DNA from: Diplodia intermedia
Lineage: Eukaryota; Ascomycota; Dothideomycetes; Botryosphaeriales; Botryosphaeriaceae
DNA length: 64,000 nt
Assembly: GCA_021495925.1 (NCBI GenBank)
Contig: JAKEKT010000053.1
Coordinates: forward strand, 124,001-188,000
Direction: 5' to 3'
Shown: one piece after another, positions 54,121-63,415 of the stretch
Position numbering within the stretch: position 1 is the stretch's first letter
Layout of the letters: each line of letters begins with the position of its first letter
Made by a program: the position numbers and the translations under genes
Notes under the pieces: model-generated
Told to the model about the DNA's origin: nothing
What the model saw: only the letters and a program-made list of their open reading frames with translations
Databases searched by the model: none

Positions 54121-54978
54121 ATGACGAGAAAGAAACTTCGCGACTTTCTGGCCCAGGCTGACCAGCCAATTGATTTCAGAACCAAAGTCAGCGGCAAAGG
54201 CAAGAAAGCAAGCAGCTCATCACACCCGCATTTCTCAACCGACCGGTCCAACAAATGGCCGGAAGTCAGTGGCTGGTCTGTGTGGGAGGAGTTCAGCCCC
54301 GATACGATTGAGATGATCATGGGCTCATTGCTCGACGCGGAGTTCGACTTTCCCGAAGCGCTGCCTTATGGGCCTGACGCGTTGCTAATCGCTCCCAACG
54401 AGCCTGTCTTCCAATTTGACATTGTCAGGCACAACAACGTCATTGTCAACGTGGCAATTGCAGTCATCTCGGAACATTATCCCAACCTCGTCACCAGATG
54501 CTGGGCAAGTGGGAACTCGGCCCAATGCAACTCGGACATCGGCATTCCAGACTTCGCAACCATTCCGCTCAAGCTACACTCTGCTACGGAAGAGGCGCCT
54601 AATTGCGTTTGCCCGGGCGACACCAAGTTCTACGGCAAGCTGGTACAATTCCCTTATGAACCTGAAGAGGTTGAGGGTGATGACTGGGCAATGCAGTGCC
54701 TGCGCCAAGTCTGCCACTACGCCGTCCATCGCAGGACCAGGTACTTCTACCTCCTGACGCCGGAAGGAGCAATTATCGGACGCCGCTCCCACTCAACTAC
54801 TAGCGGATTGGCGCCTGAAATCGTCAAGGTTTTTTGGCACGCATCTCAGGAAGATCTAAACGTCAACACGGCTCTCTTATTCCAGTTCATTGTTGCTGGG
54901 CTTAACCATGATGTAGATCACACGTACAAGAGCTTGCAGGACGAGTACGGACCCATGTTCCGCCGCTTTGGGCCTTGA
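54121..54978 (+). CDS. Probable PD-(D/E)XK nuclease
   Basis: One exon encodes 285 residues from the ATG at 54121. The first 45 residues are basic and polar. The core has the order of a restriction-endonuclease fold: a helix at 60-75, strands at 98-118 (FQFDIVRHNNVIVNVAIAVI), IPDFATIPLKL with Asp144, then CVCPGDTKFYGKL with Asp167 and Lys169. A helix with a conserved-looking Gln follows (MQCLRQVCHYAVH), and then strands FYLLTPEGAIIGRR. PD, then DxK, then Q is the layout of the PD-(D/E)XK superfamily, whose members cut DNA. The family match is by motif only, with no known close relative recalled. It lies head-to-head with the kinase-like gene, a pairing that recalls kinase and nuclease modules in conflict systems. 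Confidence 0.6.
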   Translation: MTRKKLRDFLAQADQPIDFRTKVSGKGKKASSSSHPHFSTDRSNKWPEVSGWSVWEEFSPDTIEMIMGSLLDAEFDFPEALPYGPDALLIAPNEPVFQFDIVRHNNVIVNVAIAVISEHYPNLVTRCWASGNSAQCNSDIGIPDFATIPLKLHSATEEAPNCVCPGDTKFYGKLVQFPYEPEEVEGDDWAMQCLRQVCHYAVHRRTRYFYLLTPEGAIIGRRSHSTTSGLAPEIVKVFWHASQEDLNVNTALLFQFIVAGLNHDVDHTYKSLQDEYGPMFRRFGP

Positions 54979-55905
54979 GCCAGATAGAGAATTGGGCAGC
55001 CCTTTGCCAGCTCCCACCTGGATCAGTGGCGTGCTCACCCGGCCACAGAGACATCTCTTCAATCTCTTTTCGCATTCAACAATGTGAACTTTTGGTATAT
55101 AACCTTGCCTCTTACGTATGTCTTGTATCGCTAATGTATTCATAGGAGCAACAATCAACATGACTGCGGTCATCTGGACGGCGGGCTGCCCGTATAGTGG
55201 CATTGGACTGGCGTCTTGGGATTTGCATCAACGGCGGTTGGCGACATGGGTGGCTTGAGAGGCTTGCACGGCATGGGCGTCTGGATTATACAAAAGATGA
55301 CAAGGGATCATGGCGGCTATGAAATTGTTAAGCCCTGCTGCAATGGCTCGACGGAAAATTTACGCCACACTCGAGTAGGCAGTTGAATCTGACATCTGAT
55401 CGTATCTGTGTGTCCTTGGGGCTCACATTCACGTCTTGATATTAGATTCGACTGTTCATAGAGCAGCGTTGATGGGGATTAGAGGGCTTCAATCATTTCC
55501 TATCTGCCGTGCAGGCGAGACTTGGAGTTCAATTAGAACATAGAATGCTATAAAGGTTTTCTAATGAGTTGTTTGTATGTCTGGCGGCACAGGTTTCGGG
55601 TGACGTAAAGGGCGAGTCGTGTTTGGGCCTTAGGCTGCGTTTGCTGGACGCTCGCCGCTTCCCGGCAAACACCAACGTCGCACCGCCGCCCCGACCTCTC
55701 CCTCTGCCACCCGGCCCACAACCCCCCATCTCCTTTGAAAACGCCGTACGCGACCCGGTCAAGGCAGTCCGGCGGTACTGTTGGCCCAAAATCCCCCGCC
55801 ATCCCCTCTGCCATCGCCGCTCGCACTGTCGCCGTGGGCAGCGCGAGTTCCCCGAAGAACAAGCCGCAGATGGCGCTGCCAGCCCGGTGACCTTTCCCTT
55901 CGCTG
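54979..55905. other. Intergenic, nothing recognised
   Basis: No supported gene; frames at 55529-55949 lie on both strands without domains. Confidence 0.4.
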
Positions 55906-56655
55906 GTGAATGAGCTCCACCGCATCTCCTGGTCGCTCGATGCTCTCACCTTCCTGCAGGCCTTTGGCGTTGTCGCGCTCTCGAGCAGAGAGTACAGCCG
56001 CAGCTTGCTCGCTTGGCGTCAAGCAGCGCTGCATGCCAAGATCAGGAACCATCTCTCCAGGATAGCAGCAACTTTTTCGACATCTGTAAGCGGGCGGAGA
56101 CCATTGAGGTGATATTGACGGCGAAGTTGAAACGGTTCGACCATCAACGGCGCCAGGCGGAGCATACTACAAGGGAAGTGCAATACCACATCCTTCCCGT
56201 GCTGAAGGCCTTCCAGCAGAAGAACGAGACGGCAAAAATATTCGGTCCGCGCCTCGATTAAAGTTATGCAACACTTGCTGGAGACGATCCAGTGCTACCA
56301 GAGCGACATGAACACCCAGATCACCCAAGGGATAGCAGAATCTCAGACCCAATCATGGCTGGTCGATGTCTTAAAGAAAGCTGGCACCTTCGAACGCAAA
56401 GAATGTGCCCTCCTGGATTTAGAGCGGGTCAGGCGAAAGAGTAGAGACCTGGAAAAGCAAGATGCCGTCTTGAGCGCCGTGGTGCGTGTCGCGATGGCAG
56501 CGCAGAATGAGTCCAGAGAGAAGGCGGAAAAGATGCGTGCGGAAGCGTCTGGTGTTGCTGAGGAGATGATGGTGGGCTGGGATTTTGTGCTGAAATATGT
56601 TGGCAAAGAGGAGAGTGAGTATGTGGAGTGGCATCCGAACCGAGGCGCAAGATAG
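55906..56655 (+). pseudogene. Frameshifted coiled-coil gene
   Basis: Plus-strand DNA reads as one helical protein if two frameshifts are allowed. The order is DALTFLQAFGVVALSSREYS and AALHAKIRNHLSRIAA (from 55906), then FFDICKRAETIEVILTAKLK to KNETAKIFGPRL (to 56254), then QHLLETIQCYQSDMNTQI and a final coiled coil ending WHPNRGAR at 56655. Shifts fall near 56070 and near 56256 without splice sites. The last segment alone has an ATG at 56266 and could still make 129 residues. No family recognised. The second MITE begins 108 bp after it. Confidence 0.45.
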
Positions 56656-56762
56656 GATCTGGCGATACGTCAGTTCTCAGCAATACCGCAGAACACCTTA
56701 GGAAAGCATCATCCTTAGTTGCTCGATGATTCAACGATCGTCAACAACAGAGAGAGTGGGTG

Positions 56763-57259
56763 CAGGGCTCCCGGTCAATCTGAGAATTGGTCAATCTGAA
56801 CCAATCTCAAATTGGAATCTGAGATTTCGTTTTACTTACCCAATTTGAGGGCTAAATTGCCAAACCAATTTCGTCCTTAAAAATAGTTAATCAATTCAAT
56901 CAATCCGACCAATTCGGTACTAAGCCTATCTAGGTAGGCGCTAAGCTAACTTCCGCGCGGCGGCTTAAGTTTCGCGTGGCGGCTTAAGTTCCGCGTGGCG
57001 GCTTAAGTTCCGCGGTACGGCGAGGGCGGCGAGGGTCGGCGGCGACGAGAACGAGAGGTTAAAACTTAATATCGATGGCGGCAACGAGGGTTTAGAACTC
57101 AACACCATGCTAAGAATCGTGACCCAATTACCTGGTTAAATTGCAATTAAACTAATCTTAAATTGCCTAAGTCTTGGCAAGTCAATTCGTCACTAAATTA
57201 CTTGCAAACTGGGACTTTAAATGGCTTGAATTGATTGAATTGATTGACTGGAAGCCCTG
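56763..57259. mobile_element. hAT-type MITE, copy 2
   Basis: A 497-bp element ends in inverted repeats CAGGGCTCCCGGTCAAT (left) and CAGGGCTTCCAGTCAAT (right, reversed) and is flanked by a perfect 8-bp duplication, AGTGGGTG (56755-56762 and 57260-57267). It shares subterminal sequence with copy 1 at 18155, including TCAATCTGA, ACTTACCCAATT, AACACCATGC and GCTTGAATTG. The interior has a short GC-rich array (GCGGCTTAAGTTCCGCG-type, about 56955-57015). No transposase. Confidence 0.85.
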
Positions 57260-58668
57260 AGTGGGTGCATGCAGGAGTTGCAAAGCAGCGTGTCTCCAAG
57301 CATCGCGTGCCGGATGGCAACAACGACAGCTCACTCTGGGCGAGCGTTCGGCTTCGCGGCCTGCTTTGCCGATTCTTGCATTATCCTCTTGTCGGGTGAC
57401 CGGCACCGCTGCCTGCTTTGAGCCTTTTGCGTGGGAGCGACGGTCATTGCGGGTATTCCAGTGAAAGCATGGACGGCGAGCGAGCAAACGCGGTTGGGAT
57501 CGAGCTGGCGCGGAGAATGGGCGGGTGGGCTGAAGGCGAGCGGGGCTGCGCTAGCGTTGGCTGTCGTGAAGATGGCGCGGATGAAATGGTCGGTTGCGCG
57601 ATGGAACGTCGCGGCGAGGTTGCTAATGGTGACGGAGTGCGGCCGTGTTGGGGCTCGCGCGATCGGAGCCGCCGGGCGCAAAGCTGGACGTCCGATCTGC
57701 AGGCCAGAGTGAAGCGGAGCGGTCTCCGGCGATCCCACCATGACTGACTTTCTCGGTCGCGTTAGCCGCTTATCTTTAGTCCACCCTTAGTGACAAGTCT
57801 ATTCAGACCTCGTCGTCTGGAAAGCAGTGAATGCAGCTGTTCCGCAGAGAGCCGAACACCAGCCAGTATCGAAAAGCCGCGGCAGCGTTCACGTGAAGCA
57901 GCCCGGCGGGTGAACACGGCGACGAATATCGGCCGCGGCTCACCGGGATCTGGCGCCGATCGGACAAATCATGGCGACACAGCGGCCGGCTCCATCGCTC
58001 AAATGTAAGAGAATCTACAAACCGCGCCGCACTCCAGACGTTTGACGTTCGCTGCTCAGCCACCGCCAATCCGGTCCCGTGCAGCCTGGCCTCCGACACC
58101 ATCATGCTGCCGCACTGCTGCTTTTGTTGCTCCATTTTCGCGGCGCGTTTCCGTGTTGCGCTCCGACGTTGTCGGGCATGCTCGCATGTTATGACTGGTC
58201 GCACACGTTGCGGTCGGCCAATGGTAAGCTTGGGTTATGATGGTGATTGGTCGAATGCGCAAAGAGAACAAGGGGAGCCATTGGTCGGCAATGAAATCAT
58301 CTGTGGTGAACACTTCCAAGCGGTCGTGTTTGAGTCTGGTACACCAGCAACGTCCCAGCAATGCTACTGCCGTCAACGCCAGTGTCTCGAAGCAGTCACT
58401 ATAGAATTTTATCACTGGTGTTTGCTACGCTTGTTGTACTAATACCTCATATAACTGAAAGCCTATAGCGAAAAGCAGTCACGTAGGAGCTCAGGAAGGA
58501 ATCCCCGCACGTAAATGAATTTGCTAGTAAGCATCCAACATAAAAGCGGTTACTCATACAAATGTAGTAAGTCATAGTTGTGCCTCTTCTCGCTACCAGC
58601 ACGCTTGCCCCGGCAATGACCTTTTCCCTATCTTTATCCACGGCTCTATCGCATTTATAGAAAACTTC
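57260..58668. other. Gene-poor intergenic region
   Basis: No supported gene. GC-rich frames on both strands at 57331-57747 carry no domain. Confidence 0.4.
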
Positions 58669-59748
58669 TCAACGGCGCCGCTTCCGCTTAAGCATGGCCG
58701 TCATAGACCTCAGCTTGTTTGCGTAGTCCATAGTATCTCTCTCCTTTCCAGAGCGGGTATAATGGTAGAATGTGGTGGGTCTTGAAGGGTTGGTTACCCC
58801 CGGGACGGGCCGCATCACCTTGGGCTTCTTCTCCTCCTCGTCTGATAATTCTTCGTCGCTGAACAGGACCTGATCGGGTATGATGACCTCTTTCTTTATT
58901 AGTGTCTTTGCGGGTTTTCTCATTTCGTCCGAGATCTCTTCATCCAATTTGGCTTTGCTGAGTGTAAGAACTTTCTTTTTGATGACTGTCTTCTTGTTGG
59001 ATTTCTTCTCGTCGTCCAAGATGTCTTCATCCTCCAGTATCGTCTCGTTGGGTATAGACATCTTCTTTTTGATGGCCGTCTGCTTGGTGGGTGTCTTATC
59101 CGCAGAGACACTTGCATCTTCCAGTTTCCTCTTCCTGATGGTAGGCACCTTTTGTCTGATCTCTTCCTTGTGATCCGACAACCGACGTTTGACACGTGTC
59201 TCTTCCATCGGGACAGATATCTTCTTTGTGTCTCGTTTATTGGCATCCGACGTTTCCGTATGGTCGGCTTCCAACTGACGACTGACGCTTCTAGTGCGCC
59301 TGGCGGAAACGATTTTTTCCTTCCCTTCGCCCTTTGCATTCTCGTTGGCCTTTGCTCCATCAACCATCCTGTCCGCGGAATCTGCGCCCACCTCACGCTT
59401 GACGATGCTTGATCGCTTTTTGGCGGTCGCTATCTTTTCCTCTCCTTTTACATCCTTCGGTGCTGTCTTGTCATCCATCCTCTTCGTAGGGCGTGGACTG
59501 ACAGGGCGTTTTTCGTCGATGTTTGTCGTATCAGCGGCAGCATTCTTTGTGTTTTCCTTCTTGTCGGAAAACGCTGCTGTGTCACCCTGCTTTGTTGGCT
59601 TGACATTTCCTGTCGGTTCGGCAGGACCGGTTTGGCTTTTCTTTCTGATCGCTTTTTTCTCGGTGGAGGCCTTCCTACCTTTTGGAGAAGCTAGATCAGG
59701 CAACGCCATCATGGCCGCCTGCCACCCGGAAATGTTTCCACCGGACAT
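58669..59748 (-). CDS. Basic nuclear-type protein
   Basis: The frame encodes 359 residues from the ATG at 59748; it stays open upstream to 59889 but without an ATG. The protein is highly charged and mostly disordered: Lys/Glu/Asp/Ser/Thr make up most of it, with many bipartite nuclear-signal-like clusters (AIRKKSQ, AKKRSSIVKRE, RVKRRLSDHKEE). Residues about 225-320 contain three degenerate copies of a 30-36-residue unit, each with a basic KxxIKKK core followed by an acidic EDEDILDDE-like run. The C-terminus ends RKRRR. No folded domain is seen. A chromatin or nucleolar role is plausible by composition only. Confidence 0.55.
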   Translation of the reverse strand: MSGGNISGWQAAMMALPDLASPKGRKASTEKKAIRKKSQTGPAEPTGNVKPTKQGDTAAFSDKKENTKNAAADTTNIDEKRPVSPRPTKRMDDKTAPKDVKGEEKIATAKKRSSIVKREVGADSADRMVDGAKANENAKGEGKEKIVSARRTRSVSRQLEADHTETSDANKRDTKKISVPMEETRVKRRLSDHKEEIRQKVPTIRKRKLEDASVSADKTPTKQTAIKKKMSIPNETILEDEDILDDEKKSNKKTVIKKKVLTLSKAKLDEEISDEMRKPAKTLIKKEVIIPDQVLFSDEELSDEEEKKPKVMRPVPGVTNPSRPTTFYHYTRSGKERDTMDYANKLRSMTAMLKRKRRR

Positions 59749-60392
59749 ATTTGTTCGTTCCCCGCAGATCAAGTTGGATTGTCGCGTCTTTGGCTGGGTT
59801 TGTGTGGACTGGGACGGAAGTAGGTTCGCTGGAGTGGGTAGGGTAGGAAGAGCCAGTGATCTTGACTTTTTCAGAATCTGGCCGGTCAATCTGGCTTTTA
59901 TTCAAACTTCAGGTCACACTATGGCGCTTGCCTTTGTTACATTGGTGGCCGAACACGGCACTGTTTCTTTGTTACGGCCCGGGTGGCTGCAACGGAGCCG
60001 AATGAAAGAGCGACCCTCTCCTTTTACAGTTTACAAAGAAAACGGCATCCTAAATGCACAAATATTTTACCTAACGAATCCTTATTATCGAAGACAGGTC
60101 TGATGAGAGATGACTCGATGTTTAAGATACGTGTATAATTAATATAAAGGCTCTGATCGATAGTATTCACGATTTGCAAATAAAAGAGTATTGGTTTCCA
60201 AATTTCTAATTTCCAGCTATGAGAACAAGTCCTACGTCAATTCGATCATGGTATTGTCAGGTGTCGAATTGAAACAAAAGCTAACAAACAAGTCTATCAG
60301 TCTCAATGTCTCTCACGTAGGTTCCCACTAAACCAGGGGTCTTGTACGAGCTCGCTACAACGGTGGGCACACTGGTTCCGCAATGACTCCAG
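59749..60392. other. Intergenic, nothing recognised
   Basis: 59900-60300 is A/T-rich and gene-free. It holds the promoter of the basic protein gene and the terminator of the J-domain gene. Confidence 0.45.
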
Positions 60393-61454
60393 CTAGTTCA
60401 AGGCCTCGCGCACTTGCTGCAAGAAGTCATTGATGTAAGACATCTTGATCTCCGAGTTGACGAACGTATCACTGGCGAAGACGCCGTACCACCACTCGAT
60501 CCTCATGGACATTCGGTTCCTCGTCCAAGGGCAAGGGTCCTCGTGGCTCCACGGTCCAGGGCAATCACTCCACTCGTTTGTCAGGTCCCGCAAGTGTATC
60601 GGCGCGACCGTGCTAAGCCATGACAGAGTGACATCCTCCCCGTCGCGGCGGTTCTTGAGAAGGAGCTGCACGGTCAAGCTGCCGGGGGAAGGGATGTGTC
60701 CGAAGGGTGGCAGTTCGACGACCGCGTCTGCTGTCATGTGAGCGGCTTCGAAATTGCGGGAGCCCCAGCGCAGCTCCACAGCAGCGACTGAGACTCCAAA
60801 GTTGGGGCCGCCAGTGACAGGGGAGCAACCAATGAAGCGGAGAAGAGCATGGGTTGTCTTTTCCTGACCAGCGCCATGAAACGGGGGCACGCCGACCCAC
60901 GAGCTGGGGCGAAACGCGAAGATGTTGATCCGTAGCATGTCGTTGATGGCGTACTCTCTGGGCGGTGCTGACCGTGGAGGTGCTCCATGGCTATGATCGT
61001 TGCTGTTGCCACCGGCCGGTTGTCCTGGATTCGGCGCCTGCTTAGAGTTCATCCGCATGACGAACGAGGGAAGCGGTTCGAATACATCACCTCCACCCAA
61101 GCTGTGCGGGTTCCAGGTGGACACCCAGGAGTCGTCTTGGATAGCCATTTTGTACAGTCCGGCGATGCGTGAGCCATACCACGATTCCGAAGCACAGAGG
61201 TAGTCCTCGACGTCCCGCAATCCCTTAAAGTCGAACTTGAGCTCCTCCTGTGCGCGCTTGGCTTCATCGCTTCCCAGAATTCGATCTGGATGAAGTAGCA
61301 AATGAAGCCTACGTATGTACCGACGCATGGTTGCATAATCGGGCGCAGCGTCATGCGGGTCGATGCCCAGCAAGTTGCAGAACATGCCGGCTGAGAGGCC
61401 CAGAGAGTTGGACCTCTTCTTGTCCAAGAAGTTCTTCGTGGTGCGTTGGGACAT
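60393..61454 (-). CDS. J-domain protein, novel C-terminus
   Basis: One exon encodes 353 residues from the ATG at 61454. Residues about 23-90 look like a J domain: NLLGI, then a basic helix (MRRYIRRLHLLL), the HPD tripeptide at 55-57, and a helix ending LRDVEDYL. J domains stimulate Hsp70 ATPase. Residues 91-160 are a linker rich in Gly/Pro/Asn. Residues 170-350 form an unassigned domain rich in Trp and beta-type sequence (FAFRPSSWVGVPPF, AAVELRWGS, VTLSWLS, MRIEWWYGVF). I do not know a named family with this C-terminus, so it may be a J-protein with a private client-binding domain. A truncated kinase-like relic lies 42 bp upstream. Confidence 0.6.
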   Translation of the reverse strand: MSQRTTKNFLDKKRSNSLGLSAGMFCNLLGIDPHDAAPDYATMRRYIRRLHLLLHPDRILGSDEAKRAQEELKFDFKGLRDVEDYLCASESWYGSRIAGLYKMAIQDDSWVSTWNPHSLGGGDVFEPLPSFVMRMNSKQAPNPGQPAGGNSNDHSHGAPPRSAPPREYAINDMLRINIFAFRPSSWVGVPPFHGAGQEKTTHALLRFIGCSPVTGGPNFGVSVAAVELRWGSRNFEAAHMTADAVVELPPFGHIPSPGSLTVQLLLKNRRDGEDVTLSWLSTVAPIHLRDLTNEWSDCPGPWSHEDPCPWTRNRMSMRIEWWYGVFASDTFVNSEIKMSYINDFLQQVREALN

Positions 61455-61495
61455 TCTGCAGAGTTGTCGCGTGGGTGTAGTGTAGTCGTGAGAAC

Positions 61496-61948
61496 CTAGC
61501 AGCGGTGGATTTTTATACTGAGCAGTTTGGTCAGTGTTCTTGGACAGTGTCTAAAATCGACTCGGACATGGACTAACACAGTGGCAACATTGGCGCTTCT
61601 AGGAACGTCTGCCGTATAGTCACGGTGATTGGATTGACCCTGAACAATGTTCCAGTTCAAGTACGATGGCTCTCTGAGTAGCATACGCGTCTCCCGGCGC
61701 CAAGTAGCATTGTCGACGTCAGATTTGACTACAGCGTGGGAGAAGTCGATTAGAGCAGGATTTCCACGCTCCATGTTGGTGTCATACTCCTTGAGGTCGC
61801 TGTGGGCAAACACGGCCTCCTCGTGAAGTGGGCGAAGTGTGTCTAGATGGTAGTCGCGATGCCAATCACGCTTGAACCTCGGAAGGTCACTGAGGACATC
61901 GCCAACGGGAGAACCAGAAGAAGCGTTGCAGACGAAAGGCTGGCGCAT
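61496..61948 (-). pseudogene. Truncated kinase-like relic
   Basis: A 150-codon frame from an ATG at 61948 keeps only the catalytic centre of a kinase-like protein: FAHSDLKEYDTN (HSD in place of HRD/HGD) and PALIDFSHAVVKSD (DFS in place of DFG), then LLREPSYLNWN. The N-lobe, including the glycine loop and lysine, is absent and the last 40 residues do not look conserved. It resembles the C-lobe of the 52356-53699 kinase-like type. It is probably a dead fragment. Confidence 0.5.
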
Positions 61949-62258
61949 ATTTGGGGTCTTCTATAGGGCTGGGGTTGTTGCGGGTATTGCTCATGACAGA
62001 GTTGGTGTTGTCGGCCGACGCCAGCATGCATCGCACAGGACGGATCTCGGTCGCAGGTAAGGCTATGGCAAAGTCAGCGGAGGATGGTATGAAGTTTTTG
62101 TGCGGCGGCGGCGAGCTTGTGGAGTCGGCGCTGGCGGGTGTGGGCGTAGGTTGCGGTGGACGCGTTGGCTTTCACCTGCGACCCCCAAGCCCGGCCAGCC
62201 GACAACCATCACAACCTGCAACCAAGCGCTCCGCCAGTCCCATTCGCCATCGCCCACC
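61949..62258. other. Intergenic, nothing recognised
   Basis: This is a short spacer; the right end is C-rich leader before the 62259 ATG. Confidence 0.4.
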
Positions 62259-62660
62259 ATGGCCTCGCCCTCGCCCCCGCCTCGCACGCGCGAGCCGTCG
62301 ATGCCGTCCGACCCTGGCGTGCTTGCAATCCACGCCCGATACTATCACAAGCACATGCTCCAGCCCGCTGTCGACAAGCTGAACCTGCTGCTCGTCAACC
62401 CCCGCCCCACGCGCTGTTTCGACCCGAGAACGCCGACTCCCTCGCCCATGGCGCCTTCGGTGTCCCGGCTGACCTCTGCGCCGCCTTCGCGCCGCCCCTC
62501 GCCTGCCGCTCCTCGGGCCAACAACAGGGCGAACCCGGTCCCCATGCACCGCATGATCACACGGTCCCGACGCCGCCAGCAGCCTTCTTCGCTACTCCAA
62601 CTCGACACGCGCGGCAAAGCAGTAGTTGTGTCTCCAGCGCGCATCGTGCGCAGGGTCTGA
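62259..62660 (+). CDS. Small basic Pro/Ser-rich protein
   Basis: The frame encodes 133 residues from an ATG in a perfect context (CCACCATGG). The first 80 residues are Pro/Ser/Ala-rich with a short helical stretch (HARYYHKHMLQPAVDKLNLL). The C-terminal third is basic (MHRMITRSRRRQQPSS, ARIVRRV). No domain or signal peptide. The good start context and a real-looking helix support a gene, but it could be a partial model whose 3' exons I cannot define. Confidence 0.35.
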   Translation: MASPSPPPRTREPSMPSDPGVLAIHARYYHKHMLQPAVDKLNLLLVNPRPTRCFDPRTPTPSPMAPSVSRLTSAPPSRRPSPAAPRANNRANPVPMHRMITRSRRRQQPSSLLQLDTRGKAVVVSPARIVRRV

Positions 62661-63384
62661 AGCTCATCCCGGTTCTGCTTCGCTGGGAGCTCTCTAGTAC
62701 GCTGTATTTTGGTCAGTATACTCTTCCGCTTGTTTGTCCGCCATTGACTACACATCACCAGATATGAATCGGCGAGACGGCTGGATGCTGCAGGCGTGGA
62801 TCGCTGCCTGGCAAGTTGTTCCAAGATGGGGTTGGATATGTGAGTTGCCATGGGCTATATATCGCTGCCGAGTGAGCTGGTTGCGTAGGCGCGAGGGATG
62901 CGCGTCATTGTGCTGCTCCCTCACGACTCGTGTTAGTTAAATTAATTGATCGGAGCGGCTACTTGTCAGTTGCATATGGTTGTTGTGGAAAGGTGACCGG
63001 GGTTGCTCACTGGGTCGTGTCACGGCGATTGACAAAAGAAATCGCCCACCCAGCAGCATCCGTCTTCCACAGATGCCTCCATCATGTTCGTAGGCAGTTG
63101 AATACAAGGTGCGGACGTAAATGTAGGTTTTAAATGCGCATGTTTACGTCCGGATCTTGTATCCAACTGCTCATCCCTTATCGAATTCTTCTGTGCGGCA
63201 GAAGCGGGCGGAAAATTTTCTTTTGCCACCCGGCGTAGGTCGGAGCGGCCATTAATTAAGCGAGGCGCGCCCGGGCATGAGCGGCTGCGCGCCCAAATAA
63301 TGCGCCTGCGCGCTTGCTCGACTCTTCCTCCAAATCAACACCAACGCCAACGCCAAAACGCGCAGAACAACAACCACCACCACG

Positions 63385-63385
<1 letters not shown>
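62661..63385. other. Intergenic, nothing recognised
   Basis: No supported gene. A short inverted repeat around 63097-63168 pairs GCAGTTGAATACAAGGTGCGGACGTAAA-like sequence with its reverse (TTTACGTCCGGATCTTGTATCC). It could form a stem of about 28 bp with mismatches. Confidence 0.4.

Positions 63386-63411
<26 letters not shown>
63386..63411 (+). repeat. CAA microsatellite before ATG
   Basis: About nine CAA units run up to the ATG at 63412, in the predicted 5' leader. CAA-rich leaders are unstructured and favour ribosome scanning. Confidence 0.7.
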
Positions 63412-63415
<4 letters not shown>

